Origin: Panicum virgatum
Taxonomy: Eukaryota; Streptophyta; Magnoliopsida; Poales; Poaceae
NCBI RefSeq assembly: GCF_016808335.1
Contig: NC_053138.1
Location: 10,347,900-10,411,899, forward strand
DNA length: 64,000 nucleotides
Direction of reading: 5' to 3'
Program-made: the position numbers and the translations under genes
Notes under the pieces: model-generated
What the model was told of the DNA's origin: nothing
The model's database searches: none
Seen by the model: only the letters and a program-made list of their open reading frames with translations
Shown here: positions 34,861 to 46,680 of the stretch, piece by piece
How positions within the stretch are numbered: the stretch's first letter is position 1
How the letters are laid out: the number at the start of each line of letters is the position of its first letter

Positions 34861-35759
34861 ATGAAATGTCTCTGAAGACTCGTGTTGCTGCAGTGGGAGC
34901 TGCTCTCGTTCTTGCTTAGCTGGTTTGAAAATGATAGTACCTACGATTTGGGCGTTACTGTGAAATTGCTTTGAGAGAGAATACTTCAGGAGACCTCACA
35001 CAAAATGTTTTGCCAGTTGTTGTCTCAAGTGTGTGTATAGGTGTTTAAAAACTAAGAGCGTTATTACATTTGTAATTTGTAATCTAGCAGTAATTAGTCA
35101 ATCGTGAAATTTGTAAAAAAAAACTAAGAAGTTGCTATTACATTTTTCCTAATCGATGGTTGTTTATCACTAGTGTCAACTGTCAATCATAGGATTTTAA
35201 TTAAGTCTACAGTGCAGTGTGTAAAACAGCTGCAACACTGATTCTATTGTTTAGTTGAAAACATCTGTATAACTACATAAGCTACATACATCTGTTCTCT
35301 CATTGCGTACAAATTACTTGTAAAACCTGTTGCTTGAGCTCTGCCAGGGGTGAACGATATGCATTGGATCAAATATGGTATTTTTATTTTTATGTGTTCG
35401 TGTAAGTTCGGAACTCACTTCATTCGTATGCATGCAGGCTGGAGGCCGCATCCAATCGGAATGGCATGACTTTGTGGGGCAGTGGAGAATAAGTCCTTAC
35501 TGTACATGTTGCGACAGTCATGTGATTATTTTTAGTTCATGGTAATTTAAATCACATTTGTGCTGTTTTTTGTGTTTGGTGGGCTGTATTATGGAAAGTT
35601 GGTGTAATTTGTGCTGTAATTGATTATTGTGACTTCTGGGCTGGAACTTTTGTTTTGACAAATAGATTATGTATAAAGCCGAATCTGGTTAGCTGATTAT
35701 TAATATTGGGCTGAAATTAGGCCCAACTTAGTGGCCCACTCTGAATTGTGTCCATACTC

Positions 35760-35915
35760 ATGGGCTATGCTACTGATGTCACCTACCATGTCGATTGCCA
35801 CATCACCTGCCATGTCGATTGCCATGTCACCTGCCATGTCAGCACTATTTTCCACATCATTGCCATGTTAGTAGCCACGTCATTTTCTATGTCATCAATG
35901 TGTGACATGGCAATT
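35760..35915. repeat. short minisatellite (CATGTCGATTGCCA-type units)
   Basis: Imperfect tandem units built from TGCCATGTCGATTGCCA and CCATGTCACCTG, becoming more diverged to the right. It lies inside the CACTA element near its right subterminal repeats. Confidence 0.7.
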
Positions 35916-37084
35916 GAATCCGTGACGAAAATTATACTATTTGTGACATTTATTTTTGTCATAGAAAATGAGCTTGGGTTGGGCTTCGGGGCCCGGAGTC
36001 ATTTTATGACGGTTTCAAAACGTCATGGATCAAGCAATCCGTGATGAAATTTTAAAGAATGTCATGAGATGTGATCTGTGACGTTCAATACATGATGCAA
36101 CTTTAGATCGTCATAGATACTGTTTTATGACGATTTTTTAGTGATCTGTGATGAAATTTAATCGTCATGGATCAACAGATTTTTTGTAGTGTATGTACGT
36201 TGTGTCTTTAGACCTGAGATTGTCGCATGTACTCAAGATGTGAATTGACTTACTTAGAAGCCATCAAACGCTACTCCGTAACTGGGTAGTTATAAAGGTA
36301 GTTTTCGAGTTTGCCAAGAAGCATGCTGTGAGACATGGACAGTCGAGATGAGATTTGCCCCTCTCTACCTGAGACAGATATCTCTGGGCCCTCGAGTGAT
36401 TCAGATCAAGAAGTGCATGGCCATGCGAAGGTTAAGAGTTAACCAAGGATCTGAATCACGACATCGAGAAAGAGAGGTCAGCTTAGAGCAAGACCAAATA
36501 TCGTGAGGCAAAATAAACAACATGTATATGACATTGTGATGGCTCGTCTGATATGATTTTTGCGTGCGTATAGGAGTTGACATGTCTTGCTAGAGGCCGC
36601 TGTCTACTATTGAGCCGTGTAAGAGTACTCAGGCCATGTCTATTCACATGTGAGCCCATAGAGTCACACACTTAAGAGAAAGAAGCCTGATAAGTATGAG
36701 ATCCAAGTTAGACTGGGCCTTGGTGCACTAATGGGCCTCGTCAGGCCCAAAAGGGGCGCCTAAGGTGGGGCCCAAGGGGAGCCCACCTAGGGGGCGCCCC
36801 TAGGGGCTATAAAAGCAAGGGGGGAGGGGGCACCCAAGGGGTCCAACCCTAGCCCCTCTCCTTGGCCGCTGCCCCCTCTTGCTTGCCGCCTCTCCTGCAT
36901 GCCGAAGCCCTAGGTTGCTCTTGTGGATCTAGTAGTCCGGAGCGCGGCGCTTCTTCCCGTACGTGTGGATACCTTGGAGGTGTCGCATCTATTGCACAAG
37001 GACGAGCCGCACGTGAGGAGGTTCTCGCAACTGCACTGCCGGCTTCCATCTGCACTACACCGGCGCGCTACAGAAGTTCCGCAC

Positions 37085-39514
37085 TGTAACACTCGAGTGT
37101 TAAACTTGGGATTAACTAGATACTTAGCAAGTAATTCGTTTCGTCGCAAATCGAGTCACAAATCGAATCAAAACTCAGATTTATTTTCTGGAGTCGGGTG
37201 GACCCGGATACTCCGGGTTTTAACCCGGAAACTCCGGATTAACTCGAATAATCCGGATTCTCTTCCGGATAGTCCGGACTTGAAATCCTATATCACGTGT
37301 TAGGGTCCTTTTATTGTTTCCAAACGGTAAAACATCAGCTTTTCTCTCATCCTCACTCCCCCACGAGCTCTCCCTCTCTCCATAGCCCAAAACTCCAAAT
37401 CCTTCCTTACAAATCCATTCCAAGGCCCAAGAAGTTTCTACCGGCGTAGGGGAATCATCCTTTCTATGAGCTTCACTTTGGGGTGGCTTCGGTTCAAGCT
37501 CTTGGTGCAAGGGAAGCCTACTCAAGGCACTCAAGCTAGGGTTTAAGGGAGTGATCGTTCTCGGATGTTTTAAGCGATTTCTTTTGGGTCAATCATCTCC
37601 ATACGAGTCCCTCTACTAGGGTCTAGAAGGGTTTCGATTTTTGTAGGTTGGTTTTGCTAGAAATCATAATTTCAGTTTTGGGGGCGAAAGCTGTGCAAAA
37701 CCCGGATACTCCGGAAAATCCGGATATTCTGGATATAAAATCCGGATAATCCGGGTTCTGCAGAACTGTTGGGCGTCGGGTTGTTCGGTTAGCAGTATTT
37801 ATGATCGGTTAAGGTTTATTTCAAAGTTATAAATTATATTGCATGCATTCTCATATCATTTGCATACGTGTAGACGCTGCCACCGAGGGAGCCGTGTACG
37901 AGGTGATCGCCGGGCCACAGGAGCAGCAGGGGAAAGTTCAGCAGGAGAATTGTGAGCACCCGGCCCAAGGCCCAGCTGAGCTCAGTGTCGAGCAGCAGCC
38001 CGAAGGCAAGCCCCGGTGCATGTCCTATTAGTTCAACTTATGATTCACTATATATATATGTTTATGTATTGCTTGTGCATTATGTTTTAGGAGTTAATTG
38101 GAACCCTAGTTGCATGATCCATAGGATACTTTGAGTTTATACTAGTATATAGGGGTCGCAAGCGATGCCATGCTTAATAGGACTCGGTAGAAGCCGAGTG
38201 ACTTCTTGTCACTCGCGAGATATAAGATGTTTCAGAAGTCGAGTAATTTCCGGTTACTCGCGAGACGTTTAATTATTTATGTACTTCAGTAGTGAGTTGT
38301 GGAATGCAAATGTGAAGTTGATGGAAACTTGAGACCGAACGGGGAATGAAGATGGTGTATAGGTATGGCAGCAGGACAGGGTTCCTGGTTGTCTTAGCCC
38401 CGTCTGTGTCGATTAAGGACCGGTCGTTGTGGCAGTGCTGATCGAGAATTGAATTGTACTAACTGCATGCCGGGAGTAGGAGGTAGTAGAAACCAGTAAG
38501 CCTAGTACTGCCTCGCTTCGAAAGTACAGGACTCCAACTAACCTCCTGGGGTAGTCGAGTAGTCGCGGAGAAATGGGATGCATGTATTTACTTTTGGTGG
38601 TCTCACGTTGAGCTCGGCTGACCATATGATGGTGGGGCGGTCCTGTAGTTCGAGGCGGGGAGGGGAATGGTTGGTACGTGTGGTCCGACGGGGCTTATGC
38701 GTGCCGTGTTGGTTAGGTCCACCTTGCAAGGTTAAAACGGATTGATTCGCCGTGTCTCGCGGATATGAGGGCCTTGATCTCTTTGTCACCTCGTAGAAAT
38801 GAGCTAGAATGTTAGTGATACATGATGATACTAATTTGAATCATTATTGAATGCTCCAACATGCTTGATTTAGATATGCAAACAATTGTTGATAGTCTAT
38901 CTATATAAATATGCGGCTAAAACATGGAAAGTAAGGATCCACCTATAGATGATTTTTCTGCAAAACAAACCACTAGCCAGATAGCCATGCATGTCTACAT
39001 ATTGAAGTATACCCAATAGGGGGGTAAGTCTTGCGGAGTATTTGTTGCTCAGGGCTTTGCTGCAAATTTATTACAGGTACTTCCCACGTCGATTTCTGTC
39101 CCTGCTGTGCCAAGTTTATCCGTCGAGATGTAGAAGGTTGGGTAGTAGTTGAGCCTGAGGAGTAGTTCTTGGAGTTGGCGGGGTGCACACTTTTGGTCAG
39201 TATGGAGGAGGGGTAGACCTTTTTATTTCCAAACTTGGGTTTCTTATGTTGTAAAAATTTATAAATTATGTAAATATTTGTAAAACGATATGTAAAACTT
39301 AATGTTCCATAATCGTATTGTACTTGTATTTTAAGTATTATGTCGTACTTGTACCATCTGCGCTCACCTTCGCGTGAGACTACCGGTAATATTTCGATCG
39401 GACCGTGGGTTGAGAAAGGACCGTCAAATTAAGCCATTAAGCTAATGCGCATGATGTGTTCAAATGACGACCATTACGCTTAATTTAGAGTTTTAATTTG
39501 GCGGTTCCGTCACA
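37085..39514. mobile_element. 2.4-kb LTR (Gypsy-like), probably solo
   Basis: Starts TGTAACACTCGAG and ends GGTTCCGTCACA (TG...CA), with a perfect 5-bp target duplication CGCAC (37080-37084 and 39515-39519). No internal direct repeat and no gag/pol domain are visible, so it is best read as one long solo LTR. Repeated CCGGATACTCCGG / TCCGGATAATCCGG words (37200-37280 and 37695-37760) are its most distinctive internal feature. Confidence 0.78.
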
Positions 39515-40021
39515 CGCACCCGCGCATCTAGTGGTAATCCTGTGATCTATATCAGCAGTAGTTCCTGGGTATGGGTAGAAAATTTTATTTTTCTATGCCC
39601 GTTTCTCTACAGTAATTTCCTTGTAATTTATTCTGAGGTGTCACGTAAGGATGGGTTCCAAGTGTTTCATGATAAATGTCTCTCGGCAATATTTCACCTT
39701 TTGTAGACTGTGCCAAGCTGTACTAAAATTAAAGACATGTATTTTGAATTGGAGGGAGTATGTGAAGAAAAATGTTCGGTATTTCAGTGAAGGGGTCTTA
39801 TTATATATTATTACAACAACCACTTTCATGCAGATAAAACTATAGCTAACTATGCAGGTATACAAATTAATGATAAAGCCATATCACACTTTAATGTGTA
39901 CATAGATGAGAAGGTACAACTTGAAGTAATAATAGAAATGAAGGGCAGGCAAGTTATATATATACATGGCCAAGTCCATGTGTATCTCTTATTCCTTGGT
40001 ACAAATTTTGGATAGCACAGA

Positions 40022-40680
40022 TATAAAATTAGAGAGAGTGCAAGTCTGTAGACTGTAGGAGAAAAAAAAGGGCGCAAACATTTGTATCAGCATCTTCAGT
40101 TATTATGAAAACTCTGAAGATTCAAGATTTCTTCAATTGTTTATTTCCGGTGTGTGTTGGGCATCTGGTCGTCGATCACTCTGAGTGATGGTAGAATAGG
40201 CATGGGACGCAACAGTAGGACATTCAGTTATAGAAGAATCAAGAACATTAGTGCATCTTTATAGCCCCTCCTTGTCATCCTGTGCACCCAGGTGGCACCT
40301 TTGGTGCAGAGTGCACATTGTTTGACGCGCTTGGAACGCAACAAGACATCCAATTCTAGGAGAATTGGGAGTCTTAGTGCATCTATGGCACCACCTTGTC
40401 ATCCTGGGCACCCAAGTGGCACCCCCGGAGTTTGATGCACTTGGGAGGTAGGTTTAGCTTGCTAAGAGGATTATTGTTGCCTTCTTGACTCCGTCAGATG
40501 CGGGTACAACAGCCTTTTCGGTGAGTAAACTCAGCGTAGTTCATGTCCGGCTAGGAGCCCACTGCCCACGGTATGGCCACCTCTCTCTCTTCAAGTGCCA
40601 GAAGAGACCTCAATGTGGATGACGACCTCCCCTTCGGCCGAAGAAGCTTCATCCTTTGGTGATTCACTCTTTCAATAGTG
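40022..40680 (+). ncRNA. candidate PHAS locus h (class II) with internal duplication
   Basis: TATAAAA at 40022-40028 followed by TTAGAGAGAG, then the site at 40197-40220 (TAGGCATGGGACGCAACAG + TA + GGACATTC), which has a 2-nt insertion compared with locus f. A diverged repeat of the whole site region follows (~40331-40440, TTGGAACGCAACAAGACATCC), giving a weak second site. 3' end nominal. Confidence 0.58.
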
Positions 40681-40693
40681 TGTGTGTGTGTGT
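40678..40693. repeat. (GT)8 microsatellite
   Basis: Eight GT dinucleotides in the body of PHAS locus h. Confidence 0.9.
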
Positions 40694-41117
40694 CAAAATC
40701 AAAATGATGTCAGAATGTATTTAGAGATCGCTTTCCTGCAGTACTCCTATGTATCAATCAATCAAAGAGAAAAAGGAGTGAAAACGGATTAAATCGATTA
40801 AAGAGAAAAATTAAAGGAGAAAAACCGGCTACACACGCGATGTAAATTTGGATCTGCATGCATGGAAAGAAAATAGGAAAAAACATGCAAGAAAAACCAT
40901 TGGTGAGATGCCTTCGCCGCCCTCCGTGGCACTGCAGGGCTGGGTTCCCAACTCTGTTGCCGGCTGAGCCCAGGCCACGTGCAGGAGTCCTTTTATTTAT
41001 TTCTCTCAAGAGGACAGTGTAAGTGTGCAACATTTCTTTAGAGGTCAGATATTAAAAATAGAATTGGAACGAAGTAAATAAGGCAGGGTTAAAATATAAT
41101 TAGTGCACCATGTAGGC

Positions 41118-41560
41118 TATAAATTAATCCTAGGCCAATGCATGCCCAACTAATGTCTTTATCATAGAGCAGTGACTCCGGAGATGTAAGCAAAAGAAAA
41201 ATATGGAAAGAACAAAATGTTCTTTAGCGAATCGATGGTAGGCATGGGAGGTATCAGGACATTCTTGTTGATCTAGATGTGAGAATTTCGCTGCTGCTCA
41301 AAGCAATGCATCGCAGCTATGACCAGATCGATAGCACCGTCAGCAGCCGTGACAGTGGACGCCATCGGTAGTTTGACGCTGGATTGCATACCGCATGCCT
41401 CCCTCGGCGTCCTCGCACGTTGAAGCCAGCTCGTGGGGCTCATGCCAACTAAATCCGTGTGGTTGAAGCTTGACTGCATCATTGAAGAAGGTGTACGGGG
41501 CTCTGCCAAGTACTGTAACAGTGTAATATCGATCCTCTCAAGTACTTGTCACTTTCGGTG
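41118..41560 (+). ncRNA. candidate PHAS locus i (class I), among the best-matching sites
   Basis: GGCTATAAATTAATCCTAGGCC (TATA at 41118-41124) lies 121 bp upstream of the site at 41239-41260 (TAGGCATGGGAGGTATCAGG), with three mismatches in 22 to the miR2118 complement. The predicted cut falls between 41250 and 41251, so phased 21-nt products should start at 41251, 41272, 41293 and so on. 3' end nominal. Confidence 0.72.
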
Positions 41561-41896
41561 TGGGTGTGTGGTTGTCTGAATGTGCTTTATTTCCATGTGT
41601 ATGTTTACTATAATATAATTACTGGAAGAAAAATATCATGCTTGGTGATCTTACTTTTTGCGCTCTGCCTACTGACTGATCCCATTTTATACGTCGGTAG
41701 ATGATCTGTCCTTTTTTATTTCTTTTGAGGGGGAGAGTGCACATGCACTGTCCTTTTTTGTTCTGTATCCTCTTAACTTTCACTCAAGAGGACAAGGTAC
41801 ACTATCTGAACTTCTGAAGTAAATGATGCAAAAGGGCCAAAGTCTGGATTCTGAGCATGGTTAAATAAATAAGCAGGTAAGCTAGCTAAGGCAGAC

Positions 41897-42470
41897 TATA
41901 AAACCTATGACAAATTGACAACACATGGCAATGTGTGTCTAGCCCCTACGACGAGATCGAATCAAGCTGGAGATACAAACACAAAAAAGGAGCATATATA
42001 GATAAAAATGTTCGATATAATAGTGAGCCAACAATATAATATAGCTAGCAATGGGAGGTATTGGGATATTCCGCCGCTCGACATGAGAGCTGAGTTGGGG
42101 TATTTCTGAGATGCAGTGCATGGCATCCATCTCTCACAGTTTCTGAATCCCTTGGATAGAGCTAACGTAGGGAACTGTCCGCCTCGGCATCGCACCCCAG
42201 CGAGGCGAGGAACCCTCGCTCATGCGCCATGAATTAGACCGTGCCATTCTGTATTCGTCACGTCAGTCGGCAGAGGATCAATGCATACATGCATGCCAAG
42301 GCATCATCGTTAATCGACCTAGCTAGTAGCTCTGAGAGAGACAGACGACAGAGGAAGATGGACAAGATGATATGGGTGTGTATGGGTATGTGCGGCGGCA
42401 GGTCACCATGCACCATGGTTTAGAGAATTAGGGTGTACGATAGGCCAGAGGACAAATAATTCTCATCAGT
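41897..42470 (+). ncRNA. candidate PHAS locus j (class I variant)
   Basis: TATAAAA at 41897-41903 and a site at 42046-42067 (TAGCAATGGGAGGTATTGGG), with five mismatches. The CCGCTCGACATG stretch after the site is shared with loci m and r. 3' end nominal. Confidence 0.58.
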
Positions 42471-44450
42471 AATATAAATGAGCTTAGAAGGACTCTTAGT
42501 CTTACTGATCGGGTTCAAATTCATTTACCAATAGATCTTGCGACAGTGTTGCACGTGCATGTGCTAGGAGCACGACGCGAGGGTGAGTATATATAGCACA
42601 CTGAAATCCCTTAACCTTTTCGTAAAATGAAAATGAAAAATGCAACCACCAAAGTTGACATAATATAATAGATTAAGACGCACGAGTGGTCCTTAATTAA
42701 ATAAGCCTCCGAACCATTAATTTACATATATCAAGATCCTTAAACTTACCAGGTGGTTCACTCAAGGACTAAACCTAATAATATGAGGTTTAGGTTCTAG
42801 GGCATAATTCTACAAATTAACCATTCATTTTTCCTTATCAATAAATCTTCTAGAAAGTTCCAAATAGATTAGTATCCGGATATATCAGTAGAAAGTTTCG
42901 AATAGATGAGCATATTGGAGAAAAAGATGCCATTGCTCTTCATTCACCATGTGCTCTTCTCTAACTGTTCATTTTAATTGCCGTTCTCCTGGATATATCG
43001 ATGCATGTAATAATCAAAGCAATTAATTGAACGTGCAGACACCGCCAATGAGCGCCAATCCTAACTATACATTTTCCAGAATTTTTTTCTATCCAACTTT
43101 CACTGTTTGAAATTTGTGTCGCCCACAGAAGTGCACATCCCCTTCTCCCTCTTCTCGCTCACGCCGGCTGCCGCTCCATCTCGCATGTGTGCTGGCTGGA
43201 GGAGTGCGAGCTAGGGAGGGGGTGGGGGTGGAGCGATTGCCGGCGAGGGGTGAAAGCTGGGGGAAGCAACCACCGGCAAGATCGCCGGCGGCCGGGGTGG
43301 TGGTCGAGGCGGCAGAGGCCGATTAGAGTTTCGGATTTTCAGGACTCCAATGGCCACCAACCTTAAAGAAGGAGAAGGTCGGCGGCGGCGGCCCGACGGT
43401 TGTGGCGGTTCAGCCAGCGGTGGAGGTGAGGTGGTGCGGAAGCACTGCTGACTGGCCGGGATCGGGGCTAGCGGCGGGGCGAGGAGAAGAAGGATGAGGT
43501 GGAAGGCGGCGGTGGGTGGTGGATGGGCGGCACGTCATCAGGGAGGGGGGGGGGGATGAAGGAAGAAATATCCACCTTCCGGAATATAGATAGTACCATG
43601 TGAAGTGAATGATGTAACTAGGCCAGTCTCAAACTCTCATTGGAAGTTTTATGATATTAAATTTTATGACATATCATCAATTTTGCTGGCATAGTAAGGA
43701 GAGAGAAGAAGAGAGTTTAATGGGAGGTGAGAAGAGTTTCATCACCATAAAACGTATTTGACATAATTATCTAATTTTCAGTCTAGGTAACTGCACCATG
43801 AAACTATGCACTGTGACCAACCTTAATTAACTGCAAAGTCGTCATAGTAAGATATTATTACTATGATAAATGAATCTCCAAGGACAGTCCTATGTATGGA
43901 ACCGTGCGAGGGAAATGGTGAACCAGATCAGAGCCTGTATGGTGGGAGCTAGCCCCCAGGCCATTTATATATTGTCACCCACCCCGTTTGTCCAAGATTC
44001 TAATCTTAGAAACACTAAGGAATAAAAAATTGCTCTAAAGTTCATCTTTCTTTTTCCTTGTAGCCATCTTCGGTACACGATGGATGATCATGAGGAGAAG
44101 ATGATGAGGCGCATATATAGGCGTACGTAGGAGGTAGGGGGACGGTCAATTTTACGGCCAAGGAGAGATCAGTAGTAATGTATCTCGATCATGTAGGAGC
44201 ATGCCACTGATGCGTGCGCGCTATCTCTTGTCCTCCACGCGCGTCTGGGTTAGCCTTCTCCGACTCCGATCCTCTCGCAGCCAAGAATACTCCCTCATGC
44301 CCGGCCAGCGTGGGACACCATGATGACTCGCACGACCTGCTCCTGCTGCCAATGGTGGCCACGGAATTTTCGTGATGTAATGAAGGTCGTAAAAATAGCA
44401 GCAGATACAACAGTGTGAAGAGTAGCTATAAGAGAGATACAATATGTGAT
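42471..44450. other. intergenic stretch within the cluster
   Basis: No gene is supported. A GC-rich, gene-like patch at ~43114-43560 (GGCGGCGG, CCGGCGAGGGG words) has no intact frame and may be a captured exon fragment. At 42907-42929 a TGAG-c-ATATTGGAGAAAAA word resembles part of a miR2275 complement. From ~43860 the sequence resembles the upstream region of loci m/n. Confidence 0.4.
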
Positions 44451-44458
44451 GTACTACT

Positions 44459-44725
44459 ACTCCCTTCAATTCGGAATTTTCTTTATTTTCTTTGTTTCTT
44501 GAACGTTTGTACTGCTTTTTTTTCTTGCTTCTAAAAAAAAATCAGTTTTCAGTGGTCAGCCTATAGTTTGACACTCCAAAATCATGATTTGATCAACATT
44601 TAGCCTAAATTATGTAATTGTGTGCGACAAGATTAATGGAATTATTGCATTCATACTTGATATAAAGCACTTTCCAATAATTATCAACTTTTGACATTCA
44701 GAATACAATCGAATCAGAGGGAGCA
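44459..44725. mobile_element. decayed Stowaway-like MITE
   Basis: Left end CTCCCTTCAATTCGG and right end CGAATCAGAGGGAG are inverted and of Stowaway type; one TA flank has mutated. Related right ends occur at ~51275-51300 and ~58569, always just upstream of a PHAS promoter, so it was copied along with the PHAS units. Confidence 0.55.
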
Positions 44726-44906
44726 AATTAGTGATAGCGTAGAGAGAATATGATGATTTACATCCTACGAAAAGGCGTGCTTGTCCCTTTTTCTTTCTTT
44801 TTTTTTCTTCTATTTTCACTCAAGAGGGCTTGCATTGTGCTGTGATATTTCTGTTCCGAAGGGCAGATATCAGAAAGTACAATACTGTAAGGGCCGGGAG
44901 GCAGGG

Positions 44907-45480
44907 TATAAATCCTATGCCATGCCTTGATAATGTGTATGCATTGCTCGATCCTGCATGGAATCGGATGTAATAAACAGAAAAGAAAACAAAGATCAAA
45001 TGCTCTTTTACTAAATCAATGATAGGCATGGGAGGCAGCAGGATATTCGGCTGGCCAGGATTTTTGTTTGGCACGAGTGACAAGTGACCGTGATCCGTCG
45101 GTTCACAAGGTCGCTAGGCTCGACCCCAGGGCGAAGCCGGGTTCATTTTCCCTGGTGCACATGCACCACGGTGAAAAGAAAATTCTTAGTAGTTGACTCA
45201 ATTTTTACCATATAAATTATATCAGTTTTGTTGTGTGCAATAGAAAGTGCACCAAAAGTGTTTCAATGCTAGCTTCACCCCTGCTCGTTGAAATTAAAAG
45301 TAGGTGTATCTTCCTAGCAATAATATACAAGATAGAAATCAGTCTGAATAGCAAGTATACCTTGTCTGGCTCAGAAACGATAACGAAGTTGCAGAGGACA
45401 AAATCAATCCTAGCAAGCCAGAGTATCACACATCCAAGCAGAAAAAAAATAAAATGATGTTTTTTTTTCTTTTGGTAAAA
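44907..45480 (+). ncRNA. candidate PHAS locus k (class I), among the best-matching sites
   Basis: TATAAATCCTATGCC (TATA at 44907-44913) is 116 bp upstream of the site at 45023-45044 (TAGGCATGGGAGGCAGCAGG), with three mismatches. The 13-nt stretch TAGGCATGGGAGG is fully complementary to the CCUCCCAUGCCUA end recalled for some grass miR2118 members. 3' end nominal. Confidence 0.72.
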
Positions 45481-45617
45481 ATGATGTTTTTTTTTTCTTT
45501 TGGTAAATGTCAACTACTGCTCAGCGGATCGGCCAGAACACTTCGATCGTGCCTGTAATTTATTGACTGAGGTGAGACGACAGGATGTGGGTTCCAACTG
45601 TGTCTTGATAATGTCTA

Positions 45618-46680
45618 GGGTACATAAAGGTGGTCCGAGCTAGCTAGCATGTTATCTTATCAGAATTCTGAAATCAGCTCAAGCTACTGCATGCTTCCAA
45701 AACCGTGAACAATAGCAGTTATAGAAGGAACGGTTGAAAGCAGGAGGATCCTTCTGTCCAGGGTTTGCGCCTGTAAATGAGCTGTTCCACATGTAGAGGG
45801 TTCCGTGTAAACAAGATTAAGTGAATTATAATTACATGTGGCTGTGCCTGCATGAGGAGGGAACATGCATGGGACTGGGAGGTACCAGGGACATCAGCTA
45901 GACTGCGAAGAAGTGCAGTGCATGGTAGCCAAGGCAACACCGCTGTATTATTTGCCCTTCAGCTGGATCGTAGCACCAAGGAGAGCCATCTAAGGGTCGG
46001 GTATCTCATTCCAAGCTAGCCAGCTGGAATCCTCGCATCAGCGGAACCCCGGGGGCGGCTATCTACACGCAGGAACACCGATCCTTTGGTTAATCAAAGT
46101 TTATCCCGTGACTGATTCACGATTTCACATTCACTATTTCTGAGTTCTTCTTGTTGATAGCTGATGAGAGATGCAAGGCACACAGACGTTTTAGGAAAAG
46201 ATGAAATTTTTCTTTGTGTGAATTTTTTGGGTGTGTTTTCGACCGTGAGTTACCCCATGCAACAATAATTATATTTAGCTAGGATTTTGTCGTTTTTGCT
46301 CCTATCTTGAAGTGAAATTGTGATTTTACACCTATTTTTTCAACCATGCGATTTTACCACTATTTTTTACAAAACGAAGGCATGTTTACCCCTATATTTA
46401 ACTCTGGTAGAGGCCCAAAAAAATGGATTAGAAAAATATTCAGAGCAATGAGAAAAGACTGCATTACCCCTCAGGTCTCTCCTTCCCTTTCATCTCCAAG
46501 TCACATGACTACTTCCGTACCAAAGTCACAGGTGGTGGTAGGATCGGAGCAAGGGCGACACTATGATTAGCTTCGGGCAATGGCGGTGTCTGATCTGTTT
46601 GCTTGGTAGAGATCGACTAAGTGCGGTCTGTAGAGCATTGGGTAACCGGAAGGCATAGCACCGTCTGGAGTAGAATGGAA
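45618..46680 (+). ncRNA. candidate PHAS locus l (class III)
   Basis: Site at 45870-45891 (GGGACTGGGAGGTACCAGGGA), with a class III context (TGTGCCTGCATGAGGAG upstream, ACATCAGCTAG downstream) as in locus e. An ACATAAAGG word at ~45620 corresponds to the locus e TATA. The unit is followed directly by a near-identical copy. 3' end nominal. Confidence 0.52.

Larger units (their letters stand above)
31109..36191. mobile_element. 5.1-kb non-autonomous CACTA element with cargo
   Basis: Left end CACTAAAAAAATATGTTGATC, right end GTTGATC-type complement finishing in TTTTTTGTAGTG. The 3-bp target duplication TAT lies at 31106-31108 and 36192-36194. Subterminal repeats of TATGACGATTTT / CGTCATAGATC occur at both ends (31130-31320 and 35930-36180). 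No TNP1/TNP2 is found. The interior holds a possible hAT relic, two tRNA-like fragments and a promoter-plus-exon segment that looks like a captured gene. Confidence 0.88.
30776..39611. mobile_element. solo Copia-type LTR split by two nested insertions
   Basis: Starts TGTTGGAAATATGCCC and ends TTTCTCTACA, with a perfect 5-bp target duplication GTAAT (30771-30775 and 39612-39616). After removing the CACTA element (31109-36191) and the LTR insertion (37085-39514) with their duplications, 1315 bp remain, a normal LTR size. There is no second LTR, so it is a solo LTR left by recombination. The ends resemble the Angela/BARE group of grass Copia elements, which is an inference from the first ~20 bases. 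It includes a TATA-like CTATAAAAGC at ~36808. Confidence 0.85.

Noticed and set aside
37843..38031. Small acidic frame (Glu/Gln-rich) inside the 2.4-kb LTR
   Set aside because: It is short, lies in the LTR and shows no gag or pol similarity.
46346..46570. Open frame of 74 codons in the duplicated segment
   Set aside because: It is broken by indels in the second copy and has no domain, so it is noncoding.
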